A program made the translations under genes and the position numbers. Below are positions 14,033 through 28,810 of a stretch of DNA of 64,000 nt, piece after piece (position 1 is the first letter of the stretch; the number at the start of each line of letters is the position of its first letter). Below the pieces are notes generated by a model. That model did no database searches, had not been told where the DNA came from, and saw only the letters and a list, made by a program, of their open reading frames with translations. The DNA is from Dirofilaria immitis (taxonomy: Eukaryota; Nematoda; Chromadorea; Rhabditida; Onchocercidae), in NCBI GenBank assembly GCA_024305405.1, contig JAKNDB010000107.1, positions 1,178,001-1,242,000 of the forward strand, read 5' to 3'.

Positions 14033-15107
14033 TGTTTACTTCTACTGATGATTAATCTTGAAGTACTTGAGGTAAAGTATGAAAAATCTGAAAATTTGAA
14101 GAGCTATAAAATCATGCTAGAAGTAAAAGATTGAAATACTTAATGAATGAAAATTCAAAATCATAACTTAAATACTAAATTATTTAGATAAAAAATTATT
14201 TAATAAATCAAAAAATTGATAACTTTTTCATAGAAATATTGATTTTATGATAAATTAAATATTTTTGTCAATCATTCCTTCTAATTTAAAAACTTATTAG
14301 TTGGCAATAGTTTTACTTACAATTATTGCATTACGTGAACACGGTTTATAGTCACGTAAACATGTTGTTTCTTTTTTATATATTTGCTCATCTACTGTTT
14401 ATCAGAAGGAAAGAAAAGTACGTAAGGTTAAAATGAAGTTATAAAATTTTGAAATATAAGATGAAATTTAAAATTTAAAATTATTCATTATAAAAGCAAC
14501 CTAGGCTCTAAATAAGAAATGATAATCTTGAAAAAGCTTATTTAAAATATAGCATATATTAGCAAAGAAGATGATAAAGTTTAAAAGAAATAATTTTTAC
14601 TGCAATGATAAACAGTGATACACGTGCGTGTAGAGAAGCATATAGAGACTATTATTTATACACAGCTGTTTCAAATTGCTCGAGAATCGTGAATAACAAC
14701 ATCCTATCACACAAACGTATTCTCAACGGAATACTTGAAAATTAATCTTCATCAAGTAAACAGATCAATAGAATAGAATAGAATAGAATATCTTGATTAA
14801 AATCAATCTTAATTAAAATTTCAAATTTCAATTTTGTATATTCAATTTGCTTAATATAATTCAATGCAATGAATAAGTTAATTGCATAGATTGTTTTTAT
14901 TGTATTAATATGATATGACAATGATAATTGATAAATGATTTATTATCATTAGTATGAAGAAGATTATGACATATTTAGGTGAGGTTACAAAATTTTTTTT
15001 GTTAAATATTTTCATCAAATTTTAATTATATTCAATGTAAGATGAAAATTGCACATCGTTCGATTTATCTTATTTTGTTTTTTTTTTTTTTTTTTTTCAA
15101 TTAATTT
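14033..15107. other. Intergenic between syntrophin and MSP-domain gene
   Basis: Both neighbours are on the minus strand. This stretch would hold the syntrophin promoter and the 3' UTR of the MSP-domain gene. A short (AGAAT)n run lies near 14769-14790 and a T-rich tract at 15076-15098. No exon seen. Confidence 0.5.
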
Positions 15108-17789
15108 TTATTTCGTTGCTGCAGATCCACTTGCATTTGGAGTTGCACTTGCAGATCCAGGTGGTGTAGGTGTACTACCTGTTGTAGCTGCTACTTGTGT
15201 AGTACCACCGGTAGGTGTAATACCAGTAGGTTGTGTAGTTACAGTTGGTGGAATTGGTGTTCCGTCTTTTTAAGAAAATAAACCATAATACGTCGTACAC
15301 CTTCAAATTTTGATTGTGGTGTCCAAACTTGTCGAGCAGTTTTTTCCTTCTAAAATTAGAATAAATATTAATCCTTCAATATTTATTAATAAAATAAATG
15401 CTCCATGATTACATTCAAGTTTATAAATATATATCATATATTCATGACTAATAATAGTATTTACGTCTATGTTAAATATGAACGTGAAGTTACAAGTAAA
15501 TACGTGATATTTACGTGTATAAATATTAGCAATGACGGAAAATGCTTTATTTGATCAGAAATGATAAAGTGAGTAACAAACTTCTACCATTGATAAGTTC
15601 TAGCATTGACTAATAGATTATCATCTTGCAAATGTCCCTGTAGTATCACTTATATTTTTAATATCAATAAAATCATTGTAATTAGCATTTGATAATCATT
15701 AAATTGATTAGAAAATGATTGGCTCAAAATATATTCTGCTTATCACAGTGATCATATCAACTATTTACTCTTTGACCTTATTTGTTGGAGCTATTCAATT
15801 TGACTTACACGAAGTTTCTGCAGATAGTTTATACCGGTGTAAGTGAATATGAATCGTTTTCGAGCACAATACGATATTTGGATTCAAAGGAACAGAAAAA
15901 AAAAAGCAGAAGTGCTGATATTTATCTTTTCTTAGTTAGATGGATCAAATTATAGAATTTTCTCGACGATACTCTAATTACAGCAAAATTCAACCAGATA
16001 TTTTTAATTTATAAAAATCAAATTCAAAAGCAGATGCTTCAATTATATCTCAACGATAATTGCATAGAAATGTATTAAAATAGTTTTATGAGATAGAAAT
16101 ATTGAAACTTTTCTTTTATTACCTAATTGCAAATCAAAATTTGACATCTGCAAAGTGAGATATTCAATGAAAAAGTTTCCATTGATAGGTTGCATCTGAA
16201 TTTATTGCTTATTTGCAATAGAAGCTATAATGGAAATGATGTGAAGATGAAGCAAGAAGGCAACTAATGTAGATTCTCAGATACATCATTAAATAAGGAA
16301 TGATATGCAATGATTCATTTATATTTATATGATTTCGATGATTAAATATTGTGCATATCTTTCATCAGCAATTTGACTTCGTAAAGTTTTCAGGAATATA
16401 TTGCCATTTCGATCTATTTCACAACTTTGTCAACTTTTCAACAACTGACATTAATCGAGTGATAAGCAATCGATCTGATCGAGATTATGTAAACTTCTTA
16501 TAGATGATAAGAAGAAGATAGCTAAGATATTCATCACACGATGACAAATGAAATGAGCTTTAAAGCAATTGCAAATATATGATGTCCAAATCATAATTGC
16601 TCAGTTGATTGTGATAATTTCACTATAAATAGCTATGCTAAAATGGCAAATTCATCTTATCAATTCAACCTGATATAATCGATTTTGCCGATCGATTTAA
16701 ATCTTTCCTACATATAAACTATAATTTCACCTCAATCACTACTATTTTAGTTTTTTTTGATGATATCTTATCTGTTAATCATTACTTGCTATCAACTGTT
16801 TGATGTTTTATGCTGAAAAAAAAAAAGATTCTGACCAAAAATAATTAGATATGTAATCATAGCTTTACACAAAGCATCGAATAACTCTCGATAAATAATA
16901 CTATTAACAATACCATATCAAATACACAGTCTATAAGATTACTTCAATCTACATTCATCGATTAAAAATTAAGGAAAGAAAATGGATCTGAAAAACGATA
17001 GAAATATGGAATTCTGAATCCTTTCAATTTCTAGAAATAATCAACGAACCTCATTGCTTTTCATATGATAGAATGCAAAATAATGCCTTCCACTATCGGG
17101 TACTGTTTTGCTTGAAAACGTAATTTTAATTGGAATCGTAGCTTCGGCATCGCAAAATCCAAGCGGTGGTCGTACCCGAAAAATATCATTCGATGTGCAT
17201 CTTATCTAAAAATATTTAAAAATTGACTTCCAATTGATAACAATTTATATTTGATAATAAAATAAGATATAAATTATTTTGGGAAAATTTTTAATCCTTT
17301 ACAAAATCGCTCATAGAATTGATAAGATATTTATGATAAAATCTGATCTGACGAATTTACAACTTTCAATTATTAAGCTTTTACCAACTTAGATCAAATA
17401 ACTATTTAAAAATAATAAAATCGTTATCATTCATTTCTTCATGGCAACTTTTTAAGAGAAACTTAATTTGACGGTAGGCAGAAGCCAAGAAAAAAAACCT
17501 TAAATGTTTGTCTATCTTTTGTTGGATTTGTCAATTTAACTTCAATTTGGCATGGTTCTTCTGTCAATTTGTCACTTTTGAATTCCAGTCTTGAATCTGG
17601 CTCAATTTTTAGTTGAAATGCTGGCTCATTTGGTTTATTTGGTGGTACTGGTACTGATATAGCAGGAACCGATTGCTTTACCCCGTTTTGTGGTGCATTT
17701 CCTGTAGGTGGAGTCGCAGTATTAGCAGTTGCTGGAGTTGGAGTTGAAGGTGCAGGTTTATTTCCTACCGGTGGAGCGGCAGCTGCCAT
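15108..17789 (-). CDS. MSP-domain protein with Pro/Thr/Ala-rich flanks, 3 exons
   Basis: Exons are 17499-17789, 17050-17205 and 15108-15349, about 229 aa. Residues 1-55 are low complexity (Ala, Pro, Thr, Asn). The MSP fold follows: LKIEPDSRLEFKSDKL, then EVKLTNPTKDRQTFKIRCTS, SNDIFRVRPPLGFCDAEA and a final strand HYFAFYHMKS. The CTSNDIFRVRPP block is the hallmark of nematode MSP-domain proteins, which include the sperm-motility cytoskeletal MSPs and VAP-like proteins. The tail is again Thr/Pro/Gly-rich (TTQPTGITPTGG). There is no signal peptide and no C-terminal membrane anchor, which argues against a VAP. Reading through to the tail needs one extra base in a T5 run at 15267-15271; without it the frame stops about 10 codons later, giving a shorter protein. 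Which MSP subfamily, and whether it is sperm-specific, cannot be told from sequence alone. Confidence 0.85.
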
Positions 17790-18029
17790 TATTTATTTAT
17801 TTTGAAATAATATCGTTTGAAACCTAAAAAGTTTTAATTTTTAAGGAAACATTTTTGCCAAATTACAATATAAACTATGAATTTCTAAAAAGACCAAAGA
17901 ATGTAAATTTTTTTTTGAAAAAATTCAAAATTTCTAAAAATTTTTAGTGTGGGCAGACTTATTTTCGATGTAAATTGTAATTTAAATTATTTTATAAAAT
18001 CAATTTATTTTTGTAAATAAAAATATCAA

Positions 18030-18095
18030 AATGATATGACTATGATATGATATGACTATGATTATGATATGATATGATATGATATGATATGATTA
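18030..18095. repeat. (ATGAT) pentanucleotide-like repeat
   Basis: Repeated ATATG/ATGAT words, with ATGATATGACT units grading into pure GATAT repeats. Simple-sequence tract in the intergenic region. Confidence 0.85.
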
Positions 18096-19393
18096 AAGCA
18101 AGCAGCATAAAGACAAACTTATTTTAAAGCAACCACTCAAAAGAGTTGAAAATCGTACAATGTTTTGATAACATACCGATCAAATAGTTTTAAAAAATAA
18201 TAAAATTTGAAATATATTTAAGTTTTTTGAATTTTTTTTGTTAGTAATTTTAATTGCAATTTTAATTTTCAATAATTCATTCTCGAAGTTTGCTATTTGT
18301 AAATTATTCTTTCAACTCAATTTGAAACTTTGTTAGATCGAACAACTAATTAATTGATTAATTACCAATTCCATCCTCTTCGTTCATCAAGAATATTCGT
18401 ATAGCCATTCCAAAATGAATGAAATTTGAAATTGGAATATCCTGGAACGCTTTGAAGCGCTTTGAGAAAATAAAACTTTTAGGATCAATAATTCAAAATT
18501 TTAAAACTACCATTAAATGCATAAATTTATCACTACTATTACATATATATGGGAAAAAATTATCAGAATTATCATTACATGACTATTATATATCATTATC
18601 AGTATTATCATTACATGTATAAAATTCATTACATACAATCGATTTATGTGAAAATTTTTCAAGTTTGTGAAACAATTAAACTGATAATCGATAAGAAGAT
18701 TTGTGCAATTTATGCTTAATATTTTTGATTATTTAAAAAAAAAAATATGAAATGGTTCCAAAAAAATTAATCGTTTTGAAATATTTTTGTATCAATAAAT
18801 TTAGTGATAAATTGTTTATAAATGAAATTTTTATGATAAATATTTTTAGTGCATAAATTTTAGAGATAAAATCTTTGTAATATCTTAAAGCAGTAAATGT
18901 ATTTTGATAACACTGATCAGTCGAATATCTTGATCGTTGATAATTAAATGGATAATTACTCCGAATGATTGATAATATATAATAAAAATTTAATCAGATA
19001 ATCAGAATACTTTGTTTATCAAATTTACTATTAATAAGTATGTTAAGTTTATTGAATATTTTATTATTTAAAATTCTCGAATTTATCATGATATATTTGT
19101 TTTATGATAAATATTTGTCGAAAATGATAACAATCAATTTTGTTATGTTTAGGTTTAAAACAAAATTGCATCGCTTTAAAAATATTACAAGATTTGGAAA
19201 AGAAGTTTTAATCAATCAATCAATATTATCAGTAAAATAAAAGCTAAACGATTGTTCCGAAATTAGTTCAATTCCATTTATATTACTGATTAAATGATAA
19301 AATAAAATGCATCAGTTACGATGATAGCTTAGATTTTTTGACATTAACAATTTTGATTCGAAGCCTTCATTGCATTATGACAAAATTGGTGAT

Positions 19394-19407
19394 GTAGTCA
19401 TGGTGAT
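19394..19407 (+). promoter_or_regulatory. Candidate X-box (RFX/DAF-19 site)
   Basis: GTAGTCATGGTGAT lies 31 bp upstream of the IFT22 start codon. The RFX X-box is an imperfect palindrome of the form RYYNYY-WW-RRNRAC; this site matches at 12 of 14 positions (mismatches at position 3 and the last base). In nematodes, RFX/DAF-19 drives most ciliary genes from X-boxes within about 250 bp of the start codon, so both gene identity and position fit. Confidence 0.55.
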
Positions 19408-19437
19408 GAGAAATTTCTATAATTTCAATCGAGAGTA

Positions 19438-21346
19438 ATGGCAGCAATCGCTCCTTTGAAGATCAAAATTCTTATTCTTGGACCACCTAAGGTTAAATCA
19501 TATTGCTCTTAATCGATTTAAATCCACTAGGCTCTTTTATTATTAATTAGCTAAGCTTATTGATTAAACATTTTGCAAAAGTTTACATTGAGATTTTTGC
19601 ATTTTTAAAATTAAATATTCAAAAAATTCTATTGAACGATCCATTTCGATATTCCGAACTATTCGTCTTGCCGAAATGTCTTATATAAATATACAAACAA
19701 TAATTGAATAAGTAATTATTAAATCAATATGTGATAAAATTTCGATATTCTTTTCAACAATACTTAATGTATATTGATCAATTCGAGATAACCAAAATAT
19801 TTCAATTATTTAGCTTAAGCCAAGAAATATTTCAATTATTTAACTTAAGCTAAGTTTATTAATTAAAATTTATTTTTATCTTTATCAACTAATTTTTATC
19901 ATTTCATCTTTTAAAAATTTAATGATATGCACAATTATAAAGTTAATTTAAAAGATAAGAAAAAGAATTTTTTCTAAAAATTTTTTTATTTTAAAAATTA
20001 GAGCGGAAAGACGACAATAGCGAATTATTTGGCAGATTCAAGTGATATAAGCCTTAATGTATATCGACCAACTCAAGGTAAAAATTTCATGCATATTTTA
20101 TATAATAGATGAATAAAATTTTTTTAATCAATATACAATAGATGATAATAGATGATAAAATTTTTTTAATCAATATTACATATCAAAAAAATCTTTTCTT
20201 TTTTCTTTCAAAACTTTTATTGATTACTGAAAGATTATCAATACTCGAGAATGTGTCTTTCTTATAAATGTATTATGATTATGTTTAGGAAATGTAAATA
20301 GCAATTATATCAATAATTTAATGCATCATTTCATTTTTCCACAATCTAATGATAATCTGTTGCTTGGCAATAATTCTTTGACAACAATAAATTTATCATA
20401 GCACTATTAAAAGGTGTACGAATTGTTGAATTCGAGAGTAATGAGTTAGAACTTAATGGTGAACGAGTGGATGCAGAAATAGAACTTTGGGATTGTAGCG
20501 GTGATAGAAAATATAAACGATGTTGGCCTGCGGTTCGACGTAATGCTGATGGTGTTATATTGGTATGTAGGCCTGATGACGATAAAGGATCAGCACTTTT
20601 ACCATGGTATCATATTGCTATAAATTTAAATTAATTCTTTTAATCTAAGAAAAAATAAAATAAAAATAATCATTTCATTGAGATATCAGTCTTAAAAGAT
20701 CGCAATTCTTGCGACTAATTAATCATTTCTTTTTCACGTAAAATCGTAAATGTAAACTTGCTTCAATAAAAATTAGCAGTGAAATTTTAAGCGAATTCCT
20801 TATCTTATCTTCCTCAAGATTGTTACTGCGAAATATTTTATCTTTGTTTTAAACAAAAAATCAATCAATAATTAGTAGTTTTTCAACAACGAAATAGCAA
20901 TAGTAAATATTTTTACATATTGTTCTTGAAGTCTCTTTTTTTTTCTACGATATTTTATCGAGAATACGGGATCGGAGAAGACAAAATGACTGATAATCTT
21001 CTTGTCAATATATTCTCAACTTTAATTTATATTTTCACATTTATAACAAAGTCATAAAAATAATCCCGTGAAAAGTTATTGCTTTATGTAAAGGTATGAG
21101 GAATTTGTGCAACGCGGGAATATCGATCCATCACTTGTTCTTGTCCTATTGCATACAACCAATGATCCATCAAGCAGTGCGGTAATCGATGATACGATAA
21201 ATACCGAATCATACCTCTTACCTCAGATGAGCGGTTTTCGAGTTATTCCATTGAATATCAATCGAGATGATGATAATCTTCGATTAGAATTCAATGCTTT
21301 TCTATGTCGAGTGATTCAAAATGTGAAATTTCAAAAAGTTGAATAA
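19438..21346 (+). CDS. ifta-2: IFT22 / RABL5 (Rab-like intraflagellar transport GTPase), 4 exons
   Basis: Exons are 19438-19491, 20002-20077, 20414-20606 and 21094-21346, in perfect phase, about 191 aa. IFT22 is a Rab-like subunit of the IFT-B train in cilia. The P-loop is GPPKSGKTT, split by intron 1 exactly as a domain-internal junction. The family signature follows: YLADSSDIS, RPTQGVRIVEFE and ELWDCSGD (in place of the Rab WDTAGQ), then CWPAVRRNADGVILV. There is no NKxD guanine-specificity motif and no C-terminal prenylation cysteine, as in other RABL5 proteins. Start: the ATG has no in-frame alternative upstream. The stop codon lies inside an AATAAA hexamer (21342-21347), so the 3' UTR may be very short, or a later signal is used. 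It converges on the Rab37 gene. Confidence 0.92.
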
Positions 21347-21883
21347 ATTGATGATATCAGTTAATTGTCGTTGATAAATGGAAATACAATCAATTGATAA
21401 CAATATTACAAACTATCACTGATACTGCAAACTTCTGCATGATAGGCTAGTATAATTACTAAACCGATAAAATCAAGTACTAGTACAGATTTTTTTATGA
21501 TTAATTTCAAGATATCATCTACTCAAACTTGATTATTCAGCTTTCCAGCTTAGATACATTACAAATGATTATAGGATATGACCGCCGAATTTGATCGAAA
21601 TCCACTATATATATGAAAACTTTTGATTTGATAAACTTTGAAATTTTGTGTAAAATTAGGCCTAATTTTCTAAATTATTATCAAATAATTTTATAATCAT
21701 GATCACTTGATCAGACTAAAATGCGATTAGTGAGGGAAGAAATATAATTAATTAAAAGAGGAAAAAAACGAAAAGAAAAACCTACGAAAATTTGCTATCA
21801 TTTTATATTCTTTTACAATGATAATAATTATCATTGTATCAAAACCATCATATCAAAACAAATAAAATGAAACAAGTGAATAA
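21347..21883. other. Convergent intergenic spacer IFT22/Rab37
   Basis: AT-rich spacer between the stop codons of two convergent genes. It should hold both 3' UTRs. No exon or repeat of note. Confidence 0.5.
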
Positions 21884-23811
<1,928 letters not shown>

Positions 23812-26228
23812 TATGCCATTTTGTTTTTAATTGTTTTTTTTGTTATAAAATTACATCTAAAATATATTATTATTATTTTAGATGTAATCATTATATATTT
23901 TAAATTTAATCGTTTAAAAACGATTTGAACAAATTATAAAAATAATTTAATTAAAGTAAATTACTTTATTATAAATAATATTAATTATTATTTTAATTAA
24001 ATTTAAATTAGCAAAATTTGTTTAATTTTAAATGAATTTATAGGTTGGAATAGAAATTAAATATTTCCATTTCTTTCTTTTATCTTTTAATACTCTAAAA
24101 AAAGCAAATATTTTAAAAACTTTTTTTTCTCGATACTTATAGTATCAATGATAAACAAATGATAAAATAACAGCTAGTATCTAATAATCGATTATTTGTA
24201 ATGTTCAAACTATTATCATTGATATTGTTTCGTGAGTAATTCTGATATGCTATATTAATTAACGAAACATACATTGAACAACGTATACTAATATAATTGA
24301 AGCATTATCAAAAATATCAGAAAGTTATCAGCAAATAAAAAAAAGCTCATTTAGTATAATTGTATTTTTCTCAATCATTCAATCAGTTGATTTGAACTTT
24401 TTCCATATATTCTCATTTTTATTTCTTATTTCGATGAATTTACTTAAATTACAAATCACAAATATTTTCTTATGCAAAATATTTAACATCGATTGAAGTG
24501 ATTTTATCACTATTAATTGAGAATGATAAGAAGAATTTGATAAGATGTTAATTAAAAATATAAATTAAGATGAAAATTTTAATTTCTACTACATTTTGAT
24601 TAAAATACATTTGAAAAATTATTTACTTAAAATCCTAAACAAAAATATTCCAAGGAATCTTTTGCAATATTCGAAAGATCAAAAATTGTAAGAAATTAAT
24701 TTTCTTACAATTTTTGAAGCTCAATATTTTTCTCGACTTTCAAAAGCATTGTTACATCGAGAGTAACATTATCAAGATGCATTCAAATTATATAGGTTGA
24801 TTTAATTTATAGCAATAAATCAATAATAATAACTTATTTAAAAATTTCAATGCTATCTTATCTTCAGCATAAGACAATTGATAATATAAAATTATACAAA
24901 CTGGTTTCATTGATATCAAAATTATTAACCAGTAATTAGATCATAATTTTTGAAAAACAAGATATTTTACAAAAACCCAATTAAACAAGCAATGCAACTT
25001 GATATCCGCTTCTCGAGAAAATATATTTGATTTAATCGAGAACGTGAAAAAATGTTACTCTTGCGAGCATTGCTTTGTAAGATTGGAAATAAATTTTATC
25101 GTTACTATTTTCATATGAATATTAGTCAGATTCATATTAAAATTTTTTTATTTTTGAATTCTCGATTGAGGTGGAAAAGAGATTTGTCAAGAAATTATTT
25201 GAATTTGTTCTCGACTACTCCCACTTTCATTTTTAGCCTATTTCAATTAAGTAAAAAATAATTTACTTCCGCTTTCTTATATTTAATGTTTTTATGAATT
25301 TTGTCGAGAATAATTTCATGCAATCTGTAATCTGTAGTCGAGAATTAACAGCTTGCTTTTTTTCCAATTAATTCCATTAATAGAAATATAAATTGAAAAT
25401 ATTAAGACTAATTAATGAATTTAAGAAAATAGCATTAATAATCGTAAATTTATTTTTAATGATAAAAATGATATCTTATCATCAGATAAAAAATATTTAA
25501 AAGAAGTATTGATAAAATGAAGCCAAGATTTTCTTTAAATAAGCGAAAGAATATGGAATATATAGACTACAATTATCAGATATATATATATAGATGATAC
25601 TGTAAAAAAAAATGAAGAAGGGAAGATAATTTTAAACATTTATCAATATTTCATCTAAGATTAATAAATGAGAAAGATTTTAGAAAGTTGAATAAAATTA
25701 TGAGCATAGATTAATTTTTGATATTTTACTAAATTATCAAATAGTATTTGATAAAATCTTCCAATATAATCCTATCATTTATGGTAATATCAATATTATC
25801 ATTTGCTTATATCAAAAATTATGCCAAAATAACAATTGAGCCAAAGTTGCTTAGCAACATTAGCATATAGGCCTATTTTCCATTGCAATTGACGATGAAT
25901 TATCAATATTATTTAATACTAGCCTTATATATCATTATATTTATCACATTACTTATCATGCTAACAATTAAACATTTCCAATTTTTATCTTTGATCGTTT
26001 AAAAAAAATGATTTCTTTTTTTTAAAAATTCAAAAGATCAGCTTATCATAATTTTATCTTTAATATTTTTAAAATTATTATATTAGCAATGAAAGAAAAA
26101 ATTTCCGAAGAAAGTTAAAAAGTTTGAAATAAATGAAAACAAAAGAAAAAATAAATTAATAATTTTGTTAGAAATATTTTTCAATAAATATGCAAATATT
26201 TACAAAAGAAATTATTGAAATGTAAGAT

Positions 26229-26369
26229 GAAATGTATCATATTTTACTATAATATATTTTGATATAAATGATAAAAACTTTATCATTACTCAATGATGGC
26301 TGAATGTATTATATTTTACTATAATATATTTTGATATAAATGATAAAAACTTTATCATTACTCAATGAT
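26229..26369. repeat. ~73-bp tandem duplication
   Basis: Two near-identical copies containing TTTTACTATAATATATTTTG followed by ATATAAATGATAAAAACTTT and ATCATTACTCAATGAT, starting at 26229 and 26302. The copies differ by one or two bases. Confidence 0.92.
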
Positions 26370-27324
26370 CAACGAGAAAGTAAAATATCAAAAATATACT
26401 TATCAATAAAAAATTTTGAATTTTCTCGATTAATTAAAGAAAGAAAATTGTATAAATATTTAATATATGATAACAGAGATAATTAGAGAAGAAAAATTAT
26501 TGTTTTAACAAAATTTTATTCAAACATAAATAATTGATTATTTTCTCATTTATTTAACATATAATAAATGCGGCAATTTAAATTTGATAAATAATGGCCG
26601 CTATTTTGAAATATCGAAGCGATAGAATTTCTATTTGTAAAAAAAAAAATCAAATAAAATTTTTTATTTAAAAAAAAGTTTCGAGCTGTTTAAAAAAGGC
26701 TGTAAAGTTTTCTATTTGAAAAAAAGGTTGTAAAATTTTATGTTTTAAAAAAATGGTTGGAAAGTTTTTTATTTAAAAATAAAAAGGTTTTATTCTATTG
26801 CTCCTGTCATTCATTTCTTGAGAAGGCAAATTATTAAAAATGCTACTAATTAAAAATTAGAACATTTTAACAACAAATATCTATTATCCACGACTTCGAA
26901 CTAATTAAAACTTAAGCATCAAATATTTAATTATACTAATTAATTGCATGTTGAATTCGTCTTCCTGTTGAATGAATAATTTTCTTCATAATAAATTTAA
27001 ATTAGTCAAGAATGAGAAATCAAGAGTAATAATAAACAATCTTACTAATTTTCATGATCCGTTGAAACAAATAGATTTAATCATTTATCACTAAGTAACA
27101 AAGTATTGCTAACTTTTACAGGAAAGACTTTTTAGGACTAATGAGAATTTTAATTGGCATATTTTATTGACTTTCGAGTACCTGAAGAGGGAATTAAATT
27201 AAATTTCGATATGTAAAAATAGTTGGCAAACATAGATGGGATATAATATACTTGCACTTCTCTAAGTTATAATGCTACTTTATTTTAGGCTCGATTTTCA
27301 TATACATATTATTATACTTATTAT

Positions 27325-27468
27325 TATCATATCATTACTATTGTTAATATTATCACATTTTATCATATCATTACTATTGTTAATATTATCACATTTTATC
27401 ATATCATTACTATTGTTAATATTATCACATTTTATCATATCATTACTATTGTTAATATTATCACATTT
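27325..27468. repeat. 36-bp satellite, 4 perfect copies
   Basis: Unit TATCATATCATTACTATTGT plus TAATATTATCACATTT, with copies starting at 27325, 27361, 27397 and 27433. The unit length is a multiple of three, so it reads as an Ile/Ser/Leu repeat in the plus frame; I consider that incidental. Confidence 0.97.
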
Positions 27469-27540
27469 ATCTACTCTTCAATATTATCGCTATTGCTATT
27501 TTTACTGTTTGTGTCTTTTTTTTTTTTACTGTCTCGATCT

Positions 27541-27749
27541 TGTCTCGATCATTTATCTATAATAAATTTTTTGTTTTTGCCTCGACCACTCATTTATAAT
27601 AGATTTTTGCCACTTATCTCGATTATTTATGTACAATAGATTTTTTCCCTCTTGTCTCGACCATTCATCTATAATAAATTTTCTGCTTCTTGTCTCGATC
27701 ACTCATTTACAATAGATTTTTCGTCTCTTATCACGATCATTCATTATAA
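27541..27749. repeat. Degenerate ~42-bp array (TCTCGAYCA...ATAATARATTTTT)
   Basis: About five copies of a unit with two fixed words, CTCGA(T/C)CA(C/T)TCAT and ATA(A/C)AATAGATTTTT-like, separated by variable pyrimidine-rich sequence such as CCTCTTGT or GCTTCTTGT. It follows the 36-bp array directly. Confidence 0.8.
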
Positions 27750-28254
27750 TTTATCAGTTAATCAATATCAAATAGCCGAATGATACAGCGAAATATAAAA
27801 ATGTTCATTTTACGAATATTAAACTTTCTTTTAGAATCACAATACTGCTTTTACTTTAAAATCTCGATAAAAAAAAAAAAAACTTACTAGTAACTACTAA
27901 GGTAAGTTTCTATTCATAAACAAACTACGAATTATTATATATATTTATATCAAAGATTAAATTGTTTACTATTTTCGAATAGTAAACAATTTCTTGCAAA
28001 TATATTACTAAAGGAAGAAAAAAAGAATAGAAATAAAAAATTACGATTACTTTAACGAATAATTTTAAAATATCGAAAAAAAAAAAAGAAAAAATGAAAA
28101 AGCGACTCTAAAACGATTGGAAAAATATTTACTTTTAAAAATATTTTTGATAGAATATTTGGTAGCCTGCAATTTTGCCTTTTTATTTTTGCATTGTTTA
28201 CAAAGCAATTTATTATATTGAAAAAAGTGCATTTTCTAAAATTATTATTTACTT

Positions 28255-28810
28255 TTCGGAAAGCAGGGGAAGAAGCGGGGAAAGCAGGAGAAGAAGCTGT
28301 GAAAAGCAGGAGGAGCAGGAGAAGAAGCAGTGAAAAGCAGGGAAGAAGCGGGGAAAGCAGGAGAAGAAGCGGGGAAAGCAGGAGAAGAAGCGGTGGGAAA
28401 GCAGGGAAGAAGCGGTGGGAAGAAGAGGAAGAAGCGGTGGAAAGCAGGGAAGAAGCGGGGAAAGCAGGGAGGAGCAGGAGAAGAAGTGGTGAAAAGCAGG
28501 GAAGAAGCGGTGGGAAAGCAGGAGAAGAAGCGGTGAAAAGCAGGGAAGAAGCGGTGGAAAGCAGGGGAAGAAGCGGGGAAAGCAGGAGGAGCAGGAGAAG
28601 AAGTGGTGAAAAGCAGGGAAGAAGCGGTGGGAAAGCAGGAGAAGAAGCGGTGAAAAGCAGGGGAAGAAGCGGTGGAAAGCAGGGAAGAAGCGGGGAAAGC
28701 AGGAGAAGAAGCGGTGAAAAGCAGGGAAGAAGCGGTGGAAAGCAGGGGAAGAAGCGAGGGAAAGCAGGGGAAGAAGCGGTGGAAAAGCGGGCGGGGAGAG
28801 AAGAGGAAGG
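28255..28810. repeat. Polypurine (GGAAGAAGC) minisatellite
   Basis: About 560 bp built from variants of GGAAGAAGCGGTG and GGGAAAGCAGGAG words (period roughly 18-24 bp, with higher-order repeats). The plus strand is nearly all purine with regular C or T interruptions. G+C is above 50% in a 28% G+C background. All three plus and several minus frames stay open because the units lack stop words, giving Lys/Glu/Arg/Ser/Gly-rich or Phe/Pro/Ser-rich pseudo-proteins. No splice-site chain or start context supports translation. Confidence 0.95.

Larger units (their letters stand above)
17790..19437. promoter_or_regulatory. Shared upstream region of divergent MSP-domain and IFT22 genes
   Basis: A 1.65-kb AT-rich stretch from which the MSP-domain gene is read leftward and IFT22 rightward. 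It contains a (TGATA)n-like run at about 18030-18095 and an X-box-like site at 19394-19407. GATA/TTATC motifs are very frequent here as in the whole window, so they cannot be taken as sites on their own. Confidence 0.5.

Noticed and set aside
27272..27562. 96-codon Ile/Leu/Ser repeat frame
   Set aside because: It is the 36-bp satellite read in frame; the period is a multiple of three, so it stays open by construction.
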